NCBI GenBank assembly: GCA_947624675.1
Contig: CANQLI010000003.1
Location: forward strand, 186,001 to 250,000
Length of the DNA stretch: 64,000 nucleotides
DNA from: an uncultured Clostridia bacterium
Lineage (GTDB): Bacteria; Bacillota; Clostridia; Oscillospirales; Ruminococcaceae
Direction of reading: 5' to 3'
This document shows, one piece after another, positions 39,602 through 48,971 of the stretch. The position numbers were made by a program, and so were the translations under genes. Every line of letters begins with the position of its first letter. Positions within the stretch are counted from its first letter, which is position 1. Under the pieces are notes generated by a model. That model made no database searches, had not been told where the DNA came from, and worked only from the letters and a program-made list of their open reading frames with translations.

Positions 39602-42007
39602 CTACTTTACAACAAGGTTTACAAGCTTTCCGGGAACATAAATTTCTTTTACTATACTTTTATCCTTAACAGCTTCTATAATTTTTTCATCGCTTTTTAT
39701 CAGCTCAATGACCTCTTCCTTTGATGCGTCCTTATTTATGACCGCCTTACACTTTACCTTTCCGTTTATCTGTGCGACGATCTCAACAGTTTCGTCTATG
39801 CACATTTGTTCGTCATACGACACCCACTCGGTACTGCTGAGCGGAACGTCATATCCCATAAGCTCGTTCATCTCTTCAGTCATATGCGGAGCAAACGGAT
39901 TTAAAAGCGTAATGAACGTCTTTAGTTCACCTTTTGTCACACTCTTTTTCGCGTATATCTCATTTAAAAGAGTCATCATTGCTGCGATAGCCGTATTAAA
40001 CTTGAGATTTTCAATATCATTAGATACCTTTTTGATCGTTTTATGAACGCTGCTCTTCAAGTCATCAGAATACTCCTCGTTATCATTAAGAATATCCTGT
40101 AAAGCCCACACTCTTTCAAGAAATTTTTTACATCCCTTAATAGACTGCTCCTGCCAAGGAGCGGCTTTTTCGTAATCACCCATAAATAACACATACAGCC
40201 TAAGAACATCTGCTCCGTATTCCGCTACAACATCATTAGGATCAACTACATTTCCTCTCGACTTGCTCATCTTTTCTCCGTCAGAACCGAGGATAAGTCC
40301 CTGAGCGGTTCTTTTTGCATAAGGCTCAGAGGTCGGAACAAGACCTAAATCGTAAAGAAACTTATGCCAGAAGCGCGAGTATATCATATGCCTTGTGACA
40401 TGCTCCATACCGCCGTTGTACCAGTCAACCGGCATCCAGTAGTCAAGCGCTTCCTTTGACGCAAACTCGTTGTCATTATGAGGGTCACAGTAGCGAAGAA
40501 AATACCAAGAAGAACCTGCCCACTGAGGCATTGTGTCGGTTTCTCTTTTAGCGTCTCCGCCGCACTTAGGACACTTACAGTTTACAAACTCTTCGATCTT
40601 AGCGAGAGGGCTTTCCCCGTCTGTTCCAGGCTTAAAATCCTTTACCTTGGGAAGTCTTAGCGGAAGCTCCTCATAAGGCACCGCTACCATACCGCAGTGA
40701 GGACAATGGACAATCGGGATAGGCTCTCCCCAGTATCTTTGGCGGTTAAATGCCCAGTCCTTCATCTTGTACTGTATTCCCTTTTCACCGCAGCCGAGAC
40801 GCTCAAGTATCTCAAGCATTTTTTGGATAGCGTCCTTTTTGTTAGTTATACCATTTAGCTCGCCGGAGTTTACCATCTCTCCGTCGCCTGTATAAGCTTC
40901 TTTTGAAATATCTCCTCCCTTTATGACCTCGATTATGTCAATTCCGAACTTCTTCGCAAATTCATAGTCTCTCGTATCGTGAGCGGGAACCGCCATTATA
41001 GCACCCGTACCATAACCCATCATTACATAGTCAGATATGTAAACAGGGATTTCCTTTCCGGTTACGGGATTTACAGCTGTAAGTCCTTCTATCTTTACAC
41101 CGGTCTTATCCTTTACAAGCTGTGTTCTTTCAAATTCACTCTTTTTGGCACACTCAGCCTTATACTCGTCAAGCGCAGCAATATTTGATAATCTATCTCT
41201 GTATTTCTGAATTATCGGATGCTCCGGAGCAATTACCATAAAAGTAACTCCGTAAAGAGTGTCTGGTCGTGTCGTATATATTTTCAGGCTTTCGTCTACC
41301 TCTTTGAGCTTAAAATCTACAAATGCACCTGTCGACTTTCCTATCCAGTTTTCCTGCTGAAGCTTTATATTAGGAAGATAATCTACCTCTTTTAATCCCT
41401 CCAGCAATCTGTCGGCATACTCGGTGATCCTTAAATACCACACTTCTTTTGTCTTTTGGACTATGTCGCTGTGGCAGATATCGCACTTTCCCCCTTGAGA
41501 GTCCTCATTTGAAAGAACGACCTTACAGCTCGGACAGTAATTTACCATTGTTTTATCTCTGAACACAAGACCTTTTTCAAACATCTTTAGGAATATCCAC
41601 TGTGTCCACTTATAGTAATTCTCATCGGTCGTATCAACTACTCTTGACCAGTCAAATGAAAATCCTACGCTTTTGAGCTGATTTGTAAACTTTACAATAT
41701 TTTCGTCTGTTATCTGTCTGGGATGGACTCCAAACTTTATAGCAGAATTTTCTGTCGGAAGTCCGTAAGCGTCAAATCCGATCGGAAAAAGGACATTATA
41801 ACCCTGCATACGCCTTTTTCTGCATATTACCTCAAGACCAGAATACGCTTTTATATGTCCGACATGCATCCCGTGACCCGACGGATACGGAAACTCAACA
41901 AGTCCATAAAATTTAGGCTTTGTGTGATCATCCTCGGCACAGAAGGTTTTGTTTTCCTCCCACTTTTTCTGCCATTTCTTTTCCACTGAAGAAAAATCAT
42001 ACTTCAT
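39602..42007 (-). CDS. leuS: leucyl-tRNA synthetase
   Basis: An 801-residue class I synthetase. The HIGH-type motif is PYPSGHGMHVGH near residues 40-51 and KMSKS is GEKMSKSRGN near 575-584. A Cys-rich zinc site lies around 160-182 (CPSCKVVLSNEDSQGGKCDIC), and the editing domain (about 220-410) contains TTRPDTLYGVTFM. C-terminal anticodon and leucine-specific domains follow (FNTAIAAMMTLLNEIY). LeuS attaches Leu to tRNA-Leu. It is the last gene of the 15-gene run starting near 57108 and is 15 bases from rsfS, so there is no room for a T-box between them. No strong terminator was seen after it. Confidence 0.98.
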   Translation of the reverse strand: MKYDFSSVEKKWQKKWEENKTFCAEDDHTKPKFYGLVEFPYPSGHGMHVGHIKAYSGLEVICRKRRMQGYNVLFPIGFDAYGLPTENSAIKFGVHPRQITDENIVKFTNQLKSVGFSFDWSRVVDTTDENYYKWTQWIFLKMFEKGLVFRDKTMVNYCPSCKVVLSNEDSQGGKCDICHSDIVQKTKEVWYLRITEYADRLLEGLKEVDYLPNIKLQQENWIGKSTGAFVDFKLKEVDESLKIYTTRPDTLYGVTFMVIAPEHPIIQKYRDRLSNIAALDEYKAECAKKSEFERTQLVKDKTGVKIEGLTAVNPVTGKEIPVYISDYVMMGYGTGAIMAVPAHDTRDYEFAKKFGIDIIEVIKGGDISKEAYTGDGEMVNSGELNGITNKKDAIQKMLEILERLGCGEKGIQYKMKDWAFNRQRYWGEPIPIVHCPHCGMVAVPYEELPLRLPKVKDFKPGTDGESPLAKIEEFVNCKCPKCGGDAKRETDTMPQWAGSSWYFLRYCDPHNDNEFASKEALDYWMPVDWYNGGMEHVTRHMIYSRFWHKFLYDLGLVPTSEPYAKRTAQGLILGSDGEKMSKSRGNVVDPNDVVAEYGADVLRLYVLFMGDYEKAAPWQEQSIKGCKKFLERVWALQDILNDNEEYSDDLKSSVHKTIKKVSNDIENLKFNTAIAAMMTLLNEIYAKKSVTKGELKTFITLLNPFAPHMTEEMNELMGYDVPLSSTEWVSYDEQMCIDETVEIVAQINGKVKCKAVINKDASKEEVIELIKSDEKIIEAVKDKSIVKEIYVPGKLVNLVVK

Positions 42008-42022
42008 AAAAATTCAATCCTT

Positions 42023-42382
42023 TCACTTGTCTTGCAAAAATGAATCTATATTTATATACTCACCGTCATTCCAAAGTCTTTCGAGATTATAGAAAGCTCT
42101 TGTTTCTTTGTAGAAAATATGAACTACAACGTCAGAATAGTCTAAGACTATCCAGTTTGCACTCTGATAACCCTCTATCCTGAGCGGTGAAATCCCAGCT
42201 TCTTTTAATTTAAACTCTACTTCGTCAGCTATTGCCTTTACCTGTGTTGACGATGTTCCGTTTGCAATTATAAAATAATCTGAAATTATAGTCAAATCAG
42301 ATATCTTTATAGCCTTTATATCTTCTCCTCTTTTAGAATCAATAGCCTTTACTATAAGCTGAATCTTACTTTTAGTATCCAT
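42023..42382 (-). CDS. rsfS: ribosome silencing factor RsfS
   Basis: A 119-residue RsfS (RsfA/Iojap) protein that binds ribosomal protein L14 and blocks subunit joining during starvation. Conserved pieces are AIDSKRGEDIKAIKISDLTIISDYFIIANGTSSTQVKAIADEVE, the GYQSANWIVLDYSDVVVHIF region and the ETRAFYNLERLW end. Its start overlaps the last base of yqeK, and leuS follows 15 bases later. The nadD-yqeK-rsfS group is a conserved Firmicute cluster. Confidence 0.96.
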   Translation of the reverse strand: MDTKSKIQLIVKAIDSKRGEDIKAIKISDLTIISDYFIIANGTSSTQVKAIADEVEFKLKEAGISPLRIEGYQSANWIVLDYSDVVVHIFYKETRAFYNLERLWNDGEYINIDSFLQDK

Positions 42383-42975
42383 TAAAACCTCTCTTTCAGC
42401 ACATATTCATTATATGCTCTTACAGTTGACTCAAACAGAATATTCCCCTTCTGTGTATTTGAAACTATCTGAAAGCTTAATGCTTCAAGCATTCCTTTAC
42501 TTAAGCTTTTCATACATAATCGGCGCATCTTATCAACGCCCTCATAGTCACGGTCAGCTGAGATCAGATCAGCCAGATATATTATCTGTTCAAGCTTTGA
42601 CATTTTATCCGTTGCGACCGTATGAAATCTTATTGCCCGAATTATTTCTTCATCGTTTATGCCGAAATTAATCCTTACAAATACGCTTCCGGCAATAGCA
42701 TGATACATATTCGGCGTTGTGAGCTCCGCCTGATCCACCTCAAGTTCAGACTGTCTTATCAGCTCAAGCTGTTCAACCTTGCTTATCTCCTTACAGACAT
42801 CGTGCAAAAGACCCGCAAGATATGCTTTTTCTTCATCAACATCGTTTTTCTTTGCAAGCCGAACAGCAGCATTTGCAACATTAAGCGAATGCTTATACCG
42901 TTTTTGTGACAGGTTGTCCTTAAGATATTTCTTATAATCTGAAAAATTACTCTTGTCAATCATTGTAAATGTCAT
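42382..42975 (-). CDS. yqeK: YqeK-type HD-domain diadenosine tetraphosphatase
   Basis: A 197-residue HD-domain hydrolase. The metal-binding pattern is visible as RYKHSLNVANAAVRLA (His), LAGLLHDVCKE (HD), YHAIAGSVFVRI and IRFHTVATDKMS with further His/Asp residues. YqeK hydrolyses Ap4A symmetrically in several Firmicutes. The start is ATG 42975 or ATG 42963 (Met5), neither at ideal distance from GGAG; both are in frame. It overlaps nadD by 20 bases, and its stop codon shares a base with the rsfS start. Confidence 0.9.
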   Translation of the reverse strand: MTFTMIDKSNFSDYKKYLKDNLSQKRYKHSLNVANAAVRLAKKNDVDEEKAYLAGLLHDVCKEISKVEQLELIRQSELEVDQAELTTPNMYHAIAGSVFVRINFGINDEEIIRAIRFHTVATDKMSKLEQIIYLADLISADRDYEGVDKMRRLCMKSLSKGMLEALSFQIVSNTQKGNILFESTVRAYNEYVLKERF

Positions 42976-43564
42976 TCTCCGAAATATATTTTACTACCAA
43001 ATCATCTAAAAAGCAAGATAAATCTTTTTTACTTTTAATCATCTCTCTGATTTGTGTAGAGGAAATCTCAAGCGGCTCCGTTTTTACGACAGTCACATTA
43101 CCGCCCTCCGCTTTAAGATCATCTGCACAGTCATCAAGTTTTTTTGTGTCATCATCAGCCCTTGAAATACATACTAACGAGCAAAGAGATAATATCTCTT
43201 TGTATTTATACCAATTTTTAAAGCTTAAAAGCATATCGCTTCCCATAATAAAATACAGGCGGCAAGTATCCTGTGGATAAAGCTTTGTAAGCTCTTTTAT
43301 TGTGTTAATTGAATAGCTTTTTCCACCTTTTGATATTTCAATATCGCTTACTGTTATTTTCTTAAGATCAGAGGTTCCGAGTCTGCACATATTCAGCCTG
43401 TCTATATCATCAGCTAGCTTTTCTGTTTGTTTATGCGGCGGTAGCTTGTTTGGGATCACCAGAATTTCATCAAAGCAAAGACTTTTGTCTATCTCTTCGA
43501 TACACTTTCTGTGTCCGTTATGAAACGGATTAAAGGTCCCGCCGAAAATTCCTATTTTCCTCAT
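42956..43564 (-). CDS. nadD: nicotinate-mononucleotide adenylyltransferase
   Basis: A 202-residue nucleotidyltransferase of the HxGH type: IGIFGGTFNPFHNGHRKC at residues 3-20, with the C-terminal ISSTQIRE signature near 170-177. NadD makes deamido-NAD from NaMN and ATP in NAD synthesis. The NAD kinase gene elsewhere in this window would act downstream in the same branch. It overlaps yhbY by 4 bases and yqeK by 20 bases. It is placed in the conserved yhbY-nadD-yqeK-rsfS block. Confidence 0.95.
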   Translation of the reverse strand: MRKIGIFGGTFNPFHNGHRKCIEEIDKSLCFDEILVIPNKLPPHKQTEKLADDIDRLNMCRLGTSDLKKITVSDIEISKGGKSYSINTIKELTKLYPQDTCRLYFIMGSDMLLSFKNWYKYKEILSLCSLVCISRADDDTKKLDDCADDLKAEGGNVTVVKTEPLEISSTQIREMIKSKKDLSCFLDDLVVKYISENDIYND

Positions 43565-43854
43565 CTTGGAAGTATTATCTTAGGCTCTTTTGGATTTCTC
43601 TTGTAAAGAATAAAAACAGAACCTATAGCCGTTACCGCTTCAGCGTCGATTTTATCTGAAATCTCAAACATAGCTTCCTTAGCGCTGTAAAGCGAATTAT
43701 CAAGCACCTTGACCTTGATTATTTCGTGAACACGCAAGTAATCATCAATCTGACCGATCTGTGCATCACCCGTTCCGCCTTTTCCGATCTGAAAAACAGG
43801 TTCGAGCGAATTAGCTATGCTCTTTAAATATGCTCTTTGCTTTGAAGATAACAT
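43561..43854 (-). CDS. yhbY: YhbY-type CRM-domain RNA-binding protein
   Basis: A 97-residue single CRM-domain protein. It starts LSSKQRAYLKSIANSLEPVFQIGKGG, containing the GxxG-type GKGG loop, and continues EIIKVKVLDNSL and a strand near IGSVFILYKRNP. YhbY associates with pre-50S ribosomal particles and is thought to assist 50S assembly. It overlaps the nadD start by 4 bases and lies 3 bases from rdgB. Confidence 0.94.
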   Translation of the reverse strand: MLSSKQRAYLKSIANSLEPVFQIGKGGTGDAQIGQIDDYLRVHEIIKVKVLDNSLYSAKEAMFEISDKIDAEAVTAIGSVFILYKRNPKEPKIILPR

Positions 43855-43857
43855 CTA

Positions 43858-44433
43858 TTATTCTCCTTTTTTATTTAGTGCTGCCACAAGGGCTTTTGCA
43901 GCATTTCCCCTGTGCGAAACCGAATTTTTTTCATCATCTGACATCTGGGCAAGCGTTTTATCTCCGTACAGAAAAATAGGATCGTAACCAAAGCCGTTTT
44001 CTCCCTTTTTCTCATAGCCTATTCTGCCCTCGCACCTGCCCTCTACCGATAAAACATCACCGTTTGGTTTTATAAGGCATATGCTGCACACAAAGCGTGC
44101 TGTCCGCTTATCAAAAGGAACTCCCTCAAGCTCACTAAGAATTTTATCACATCTTTTTTCCGGCTCTGCATATCTTGCTGAATATACTCCCGGTCTCCCG
44201 TCTAAAGCGTCAACAACAAGTCCGCTGTCATCAGCCAAGACATAACATTTCTTTATGTCAAAGATAGCTTTTGCTTTTATATATGCGTTTTCTGAAAAGG
44301 TTTTGCCGGTCTCCTCTGCTTCCAAATCTATTCCCGCCTCGCTTTGTGAGGTAACGCAAAATCCCAGTGGTTGTAAAATCTCTTTATATTCTTTTACTTT
44401 ACCCTTGTTGTTGGTCGCAAGTATAAGCTTCAT
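43858..44433 (-). CDS. rdgB: XTP/dITP diphosphatase (HAM1/RdgB family)
   Basis: A 191-residue protein that hydrolyses non-canonical purine nucleoside triphosphates, keeping inosine and xanthosine out of DNA. Family elements include LATNNKGKVKEYKEIL at the N-terminus, VLADDSGLVVDALDGRPGVYSARYA near 68-92 with the catalytic acidic pair, and GYDPIF with AQMSDDEKNSVSHRG near the C-terminus. It sits 12 bases downstream of ftsY and 3 bases ahead of yhbY. Confidence 0.96.
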   Translation of the reverse strand: MKLILATNNKGKVKEYKEILQPLGFCVTSQSEAGIDLEAEETGKTFSENAYIKAKAIFDIKKCYVLADDSGLVVDALDGRPGVYSARYAEPEKRCDKILSELEGVPFDKRTARFVCSICLIKPNGDVLSVEGRCEGRIGYEKKGENGFGYDPIFLYGDKTLAQMSDDEKNSVSHRGNAAKALVAALNKKGE

Positions 44434-44445
44434 TTAACACTCTCC

Positions 44446-45351
44446 CTAATCAAAAAGCGCCTCGACAAAGTCGTGTGTATTAAAAGGCTGAATGTCCTCG
44501 ATTTTTTCTCCCGTTGTGATAAGCTTTACAGGGATTTTCAAGTCTTCAGTTATTGTGATGACTATTCCGCCTTTCGCTGTACCGTCTAGCTTTGTAAGTA
44601 TTATTCCCGTTATATCAGCAGCTTCGTTAAAAAGGCTTGCCTGATTAACGGCGTTCTGACCTGTTGTTGCGTCAAGAGCAAGCAACACCTCGAGCGAACA
44701 GCCCGCAGCCTTTTCGTGGACTATTCTTGAGATCTTTTTAAGCTCGTCCATAAGATTTTTCTTATTATGAAGACGACCTGCTGTATCACATATTACAACA
44801 TCTACGCCCCTTGCCGTTGCAGCTGTAAGCGCATCATAAACAACAGCGGCCGGGTCGCCGCCTTCTTTATGCTTTACAATATCAACTCCCGCTCTCTCGG
44901 TCCAGACTTCAAGCTGATCTATCGCTGCTGCTCGGAAGGTATCAGCAGCAGCTACCAATACCTTTTTACCTTCGTTTTTCAACTTATAAGCAAGCTTTCC
45001 TATTGTAGTTGTTTTACCCGCACCGTTAACTCCTATAACCAGTATTACCGAAGGAGTTGTTGAGAGATCAAGCTGCTGCTCCTCTCCAAGCATTTCAATA
45101 AGAACCTCTTTAAGCATCGTCTTGATCATCGCAGGGTCTTCGATTTTTTCGGTTTTAACACGCTCTCTAAGCTCGTCGCATATTCTTACTGAGGTGTTTA
45201 CCCCAATATCTGACATTATAAGAGTTTCCTCAAGCTCTTCAAAAAGCTCCTCATCGATTTTTGTAAAAGCTCCTAAAAGCTTATCTATTTTACCTAAAAA
45301 TGAATCCTTTGTTTTCTTTAAGCTGTCTTTTAACTTTTGAAAAAGTCCCAT
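44446..45351 (-). CDS. ftsY: signal recognition particle receptor FtsY
   Basis: A 301-residue SRP GTPase with only the N and G domains. The P-loop is GVNGAGKTTTIGKLA, and it has the Asp-type AAADTFRAAAIDQLEVW, DTAGRLHNKKNLMDELKK and TKLDGTAKGG, diagnostic of the family. The acidic A domain of E. coli FtsY is absent, as in Gram-positives. An N-terminal helix (MGLFQKLKDSLKKTKDSF) is basic and amphipathic and may target the membrane. It follows smc by 9 bases, as in many Firmicutes where smc-ftsY is a fixed pair. Confidence 0.97.
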   Translation of the reverse strand: MGLFQKLKDSLKKTKDSFLGKIDKLLGAFTKIDEELFEELEETLIMSDIGVNTSVRICDELRERVKTEKIEDPAMIKTMLKEVLIEMLGEEQQLDLSTTPSVILVIGVNGAGKTTTIGKLAYKLKNEGKKVLVAAADTFRAAAIDQLEVWTERAGVDIVKHKEGGDPAAVVYDALTAATARGVDVVICDTAGRLHNKKNLMDELKKISRIVHEKAAGCSLEVLLALDATTGQNAVNQASLFNEAADITGIILTKLDGTAKGGIVITITEDLKIPVKLITTGEKIEDIQPFNTHDFVEALFD

Positions 45352-45360
45352 TAGTGCCTC

Positions 45361-48300
45361 CTATTCCAAATTCATCTGAGTCTGACCCGAATCAAGCTTT
45401 AACAGTTTTGAAACACCTTTTTCCTGCATTGTAACTCCATACAGAACATCAGCCTCTTCCATTGTTCCTCTTCTATGAGAAATCAGTATAAACTGTGTTC
45501 TATCGGTAAATCTTCTTAAATACTGAGCATACTTTGTTACATTTACATCGTCAAGAGCCGCCTCGATCTCATCAAGTATACAAAACGGCGACGGCTTTAC
45601 CATAAGAATAGAAAAGTATATCGCAATAGCTACAAATGCCTGTTCTCCGCCCGAAAGGCTCAAAAGATTCTTTATTACCTTTCCCGGAGGTGCAACCTTT
45701 ATTTCTATTCCGGACTCCAGCAGATTGTCAGGATCTGTAAGTGCAAGCTCTCCGCTTCCGCCTCCGAAAAGCTCGGAAAAAATCACCTTGAAATTGTTAT
45801 TTATCTGAGTAAAGCTGTCAGTAAAAAACGCTATCATCTGCTCGGTAAGATCGGCTATAAGCTTCTCAAGCTCTGCCTTTGATTTTAAAACATCCGTAAG
45901 CTGAGCCGATAAAAATTCATACCTCTCGGAAACCTCTTTATATTCCTCGATAGATTCAACATTTACAGTGCCAAGTGCTCGTATCCTGTTTTTTAACGAG
46001 GTGAGCTCCTTTCCGGCTTCAGTAACGCTGTCAAGCGGTTTTGCAAGAGCATAAGCTTCGCTCTTTGTCAGCTCGTATTCCTCAAAAAATGATGAAATAA
46101 TCTTTTCCATTTCAGATGAAACAGAAAGCTTTTTCTCCTTTGACCTTTCAAGCTCAACAAGTACATTTTCCTTCTGTGACATCTTATTTTTCTGATACGC
46201 TCTTAGCTTTTCGCTGTTTGCATCAAGTGAGAGATATTTCTGCTGATTTGTCTTAATTTGATTTTGAGCTTCTTTAATTTTGTTCTCATTGTCGGATATT
46301 TTATCAGACATAAAGTCTATCTCAGCCTGTTTATCCTCAATAGCTTTATTTTGCTCCAAAATATGAAGCTCAAGTTTTACTTTTGCATCATTTGAATCTC
46401 TCTTTGCTTCAACTATCTGCTCAATAGCAGCCAGTAAAGACTGCTCGTCCTTTTCAAGTGCAGTTTGCTCAATCCTAAGCTCGCTGAGTTCCTTTGAAAG
46501 CGCTTCACGCTTCTGCTTAAACTCTGAAAGTTCAGATTGATTCTTTACCGTTTCATCTTCACAAAGCTTTATTTTTTTGTCAATATCTACAAGTTCTTTT
46601 TCTGAAAGAGCTATCAAATTATTAGACGCTTTTATCTTTTCTTCAAGCATTGCTACCTGTGAATCAGCATCCTCAAGCTGCTTGTCATACTGATTAGTCA
46701 AGTCGGTAAGTCTTGCTATTTCCGCTTCAAATCTCGCCTTATCAGATTTGTGATCGCTCAAAAGCTCACGCTCTGAGGTTAAGTCAAACTCAAGCTTTGT
46801 CACCTCGGCCTTTAGCATTGTGATCTGATCTGTGAGTTTTTCAATTTGTTCAACAGACTTATCATACTGTTCATTCAATCTGTCAATTTCATTTTTTCGA
46901 GTTAAGATACCTGTACTTCGGGAAGCGCTTCCTCCTGTAAATGAACCGCCGGCATTTATGACCTGACCGTCAAGAGTTACGAGCTTAAATGAAAAATTAT
47001 TATTTTTAGCTATAATCGCAGCGCTGTCAAGATCTTCTGCAACAACTATCCTGCCCAAAAGATTATAAACTATATTTCTGTATTTTGAGTCACAGCTTAC
47101 AAGATCACAGGCAACAGCAACAAAGCCTTGTGAATTATTAAAAACTTTATCCCTGAATTCTTTGGGTTTTATTGCAGTCAGCGGTAAAAATGTCGCCCTT
47201 CCTCCGTTTATATCCTTTAAGTGTCTTATACACCTTTTTGCAGTATCTTCGTTTTCTACGACGATATTCTGCATTGCTGAACCTAAAGCCGTTTCAATAG
47301 CAACACTGTACTTTGAATCAACTGAGATAAGCTGTGCTACAGAACCGCAGACACCTTTTATTCTACCGACATTTGATGCTTTTATGATATGCTTTACACT
47401 TGAAGCAAATCCCTCCATAGAATTCTCAAGGTCTTTTAGTATTGACACACGGTTCTTTAACTCTCCGGATGTAAGTCTTATGCTGTTGAGCTCTTCATTC
47501 TTTTTATCAAGCTGAGTTTTTTTGCTTTCATAAAGCTTTGTAAAGCCTGCTAATCTGTTTTGAATCTCACTAAGCTTTTCATCTGCTGCCGTACTGGCTG
47601 CAGAAAGCTCCTTTCTCTCACTTGTAATTTCAGATAGTGCTTTTTCGGTTTCCTTAATAAAATCTCTGCCCTCTTTGATACGTTTATTGTACTCGTCGAT
47701 GTTTGTACGCTCATTAGACACAGTAAAATTGAGCTCGCTTTTTTTAATATAATACCCATTTATATTTTGTGAACTATCTTGAATAGTCCTGTCAAACTCA
47801 CTTTCACGGTCTTCAGCGCCCTGCAGGTCATACTGAACTGATTTTATCTTTTCTTTAAGCTCATCAATTTTTTTTCTTATCTTTAAAAGCTCCGATTCTT
47901 TTTTATCAGTCTTAGCTTTAAAATCTGTTTCACTCTGATTCAAGTCTTTAATAGAAAGGTTATCGTCAACAATAGATGAATTTATGTGCTCTATGTCATT
48001 TTGTAATACAGCGATCCTCGCGTTTATATCACCAAACTCCTGCTGAGAAAGATTTATGCTTTCTCTGAGACTGTCGATAGTTTCATTGAGCTTTGCACGC
48101 TCAAGATTTCCCTTATCGATTTCTTCATCAAGCTCGTCCAGTTCTCTTGAAAGCGCTTCGTATTCACCCTCTGATGCTAAAATCTTATCGTCAAGCCCCT
48201 GAAGCTTTTCCTTAAGTGAATCATATCTGTACACTCCAAGTGAAATATCAAGGTTCTTTTTTTCTTCGCTAAGCGAAAGAAACTTTTTAGCCTTCTCAGA

Positions 48301-48924
48301 CTGTGTCTTAAGGGGACCGACTCTTGACTGAAGCTCGGACAAAATATCGTTTAATCTTAAAATATTTTCCTGTGCATGGTCAAGCTTTCTCTCGCTTTCG
48401 GCTTTTTTATATCTAAACTTTGATATTCCTGCCGCTTCTTCAAATATCTCTCTTCGCTCTGTGGATTTGCTTGAAACAATATCCGCGATTTTCCCCTGTC
48501 CTATAATAGAGTATCCGTCACGACCAAGGCCGGTATCCATAAACAGCTCAAGCACATCCTTAAGACGAACCTGTTCACCATTGATTATGTATTCGCTATC
48601 TCCGTTTGAATAAAGCTTTCTTGAAACTGATACTTTATCATCATCTATATCAAGCGCCCTGTCTGAATTTTCTATATTAAGCGTTACTTGTGCAAATTTT
48701 CCTGCCTTTCGTGTCTGTGTGCCCGAAAAAATAATATCCTGCATATTAGAGCCCCTCAGACTCTTTGAGGACTGTTCTCCCAAGACCCAGCGAACAGCAT
48801 CGCCTATATTACTTTTTCCGCTTCCGTTAGGTCCTACAACACAGGTAAGTCCCTTATCAAAGTCAAGCTTGATTTTATCGGGAAAAGATTTAAATCCGTT
48901 AAGCTCAAGTGATTCTAAGTACAT
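45361..48924 (-). CDS. smc: chromosome partition protein SMC
   Basis: An 1187-residue condensin ATPase. The Walker A motif is GPNGSGKSNIGDAVRWVLG near residues 32-50, and the C-terminal head has LSLSGGEQAFVAIAIYF and the Walker B FCILDEIEAALDD near 1100-1115. Two long coiled coils (about 170-500 and 660-1000) flank a hinge at about 510-650 with GVCGSVAQLISVDSKY and GRIVVAEDLDSAA. SMC works with ScpA and ScpB, not present here, to compact and segregate chromosomes. It follows the Elp3-like radical SAM gene by 47 bases and precedes ftsY by 9 bases. Confidence 0.98.
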   Translation of the reverse strand: MYLESLELNGFKSFPDKIKLDFDKGLTCVVGPNGSGKSNIGDAVRWVLGEQSSKSLRGSNMQDIIFSGTQTRKAGKFAQVTLNIENSDRALDIDDDKVSVSRKLYSNGDSEYIINGEQVRLKDVLELFMDTGLGRDGYSIIGQGKIADIVSSKSTERREIFEEAAGISKFRYKKAESERKLDHAQENILRLNDILSELQSRVGPLKTQSEKAKKFLSLSEEKKNLDISLGVYRYDSLKEKLQGLDDKILASEGEYEALSRELDELDEEIDKGNLERAKLNETIDSLRESINLSQQEFGDINARIAVLQNDIEHINSSIVDDNLSIKDLNQSETDFKAKTDKKESELLKIRKKIDELKEKIKSVQYDLQGAEDRESEFDRTIQDSSQNINGYYIKKSELNFTVSNERTNIDEYNKRIKEGRDFIKETEKALSEITSERKELSAASTAADEKLSEIQNRLAGFTKLYESKKTQLDKKNEELNSIRLTSGELKNRVSILKDLENSMEGFASSVKHIIKASNVGRIKGVCGSVAQLISVDSKYSVAIETALGSAMQNIVVENEDTAKRCIRHLKDINGGRATFLPLTAIKPKEFRDKVFNNSQGFVAVACDLVSCDSKYRNIVYNLLGRIVVAEDLDSAAIIAKNNNFSFKLVTLDGQVINAGGSFTGGSASRSTGILTRKNEIDRLNEQYDKSVEQIEKLTDQITMLKAEVTKLEFDLTSERELLSDHKSDKARFEAEIARLTDLTNQYDKQLEDADSQVAMLEEKIKASNNLIALSEKELVDIDKKIKLCEDETVKNQSELSEFKQKREALSKELSELRIEQTALEKDEQSLLAAIEQIVEAKRDSNDAKVKLELHILEQNKAIEDKQAEIDFMSDKISDNENKIKEAQNQIKTNQQKYLSLDANSEKLRAYQKNKMSQKENVLVELERSKEKKLSVSSEMEKIISSFFEEYELTKSEAYALAKPLDSVTEAGKELTSLKNRIRALGTVNVESIEEYKEVSERYEFLSAQLTDVLKSKAELEKLIADLTEQMIAFFTDSFTQINNNFKVIFSELFGGGSGELALTDPDNLLESGIEIKVAPPGKVIKNLLSLSGGEQAFVAIAIYFSILMVKPSPFCILDEIEAALDDVNVTKYAQYLRRFTDRTQFILISHRRGTMEEADVLYGVTMQEKGVSKLLKLDSGQTQMNLE

Positions 48925-48971
48925 TATGTTTCCGGTCTGATAATATTCAGACCTCTCCCTTCAAATAAATG

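Noticed and set aside
42008..42022. T-box or other leader riboswitch ahead of leuS
   Set aside because: Only 15 bases separate rsfS from leuS, so there is no room for a leader.
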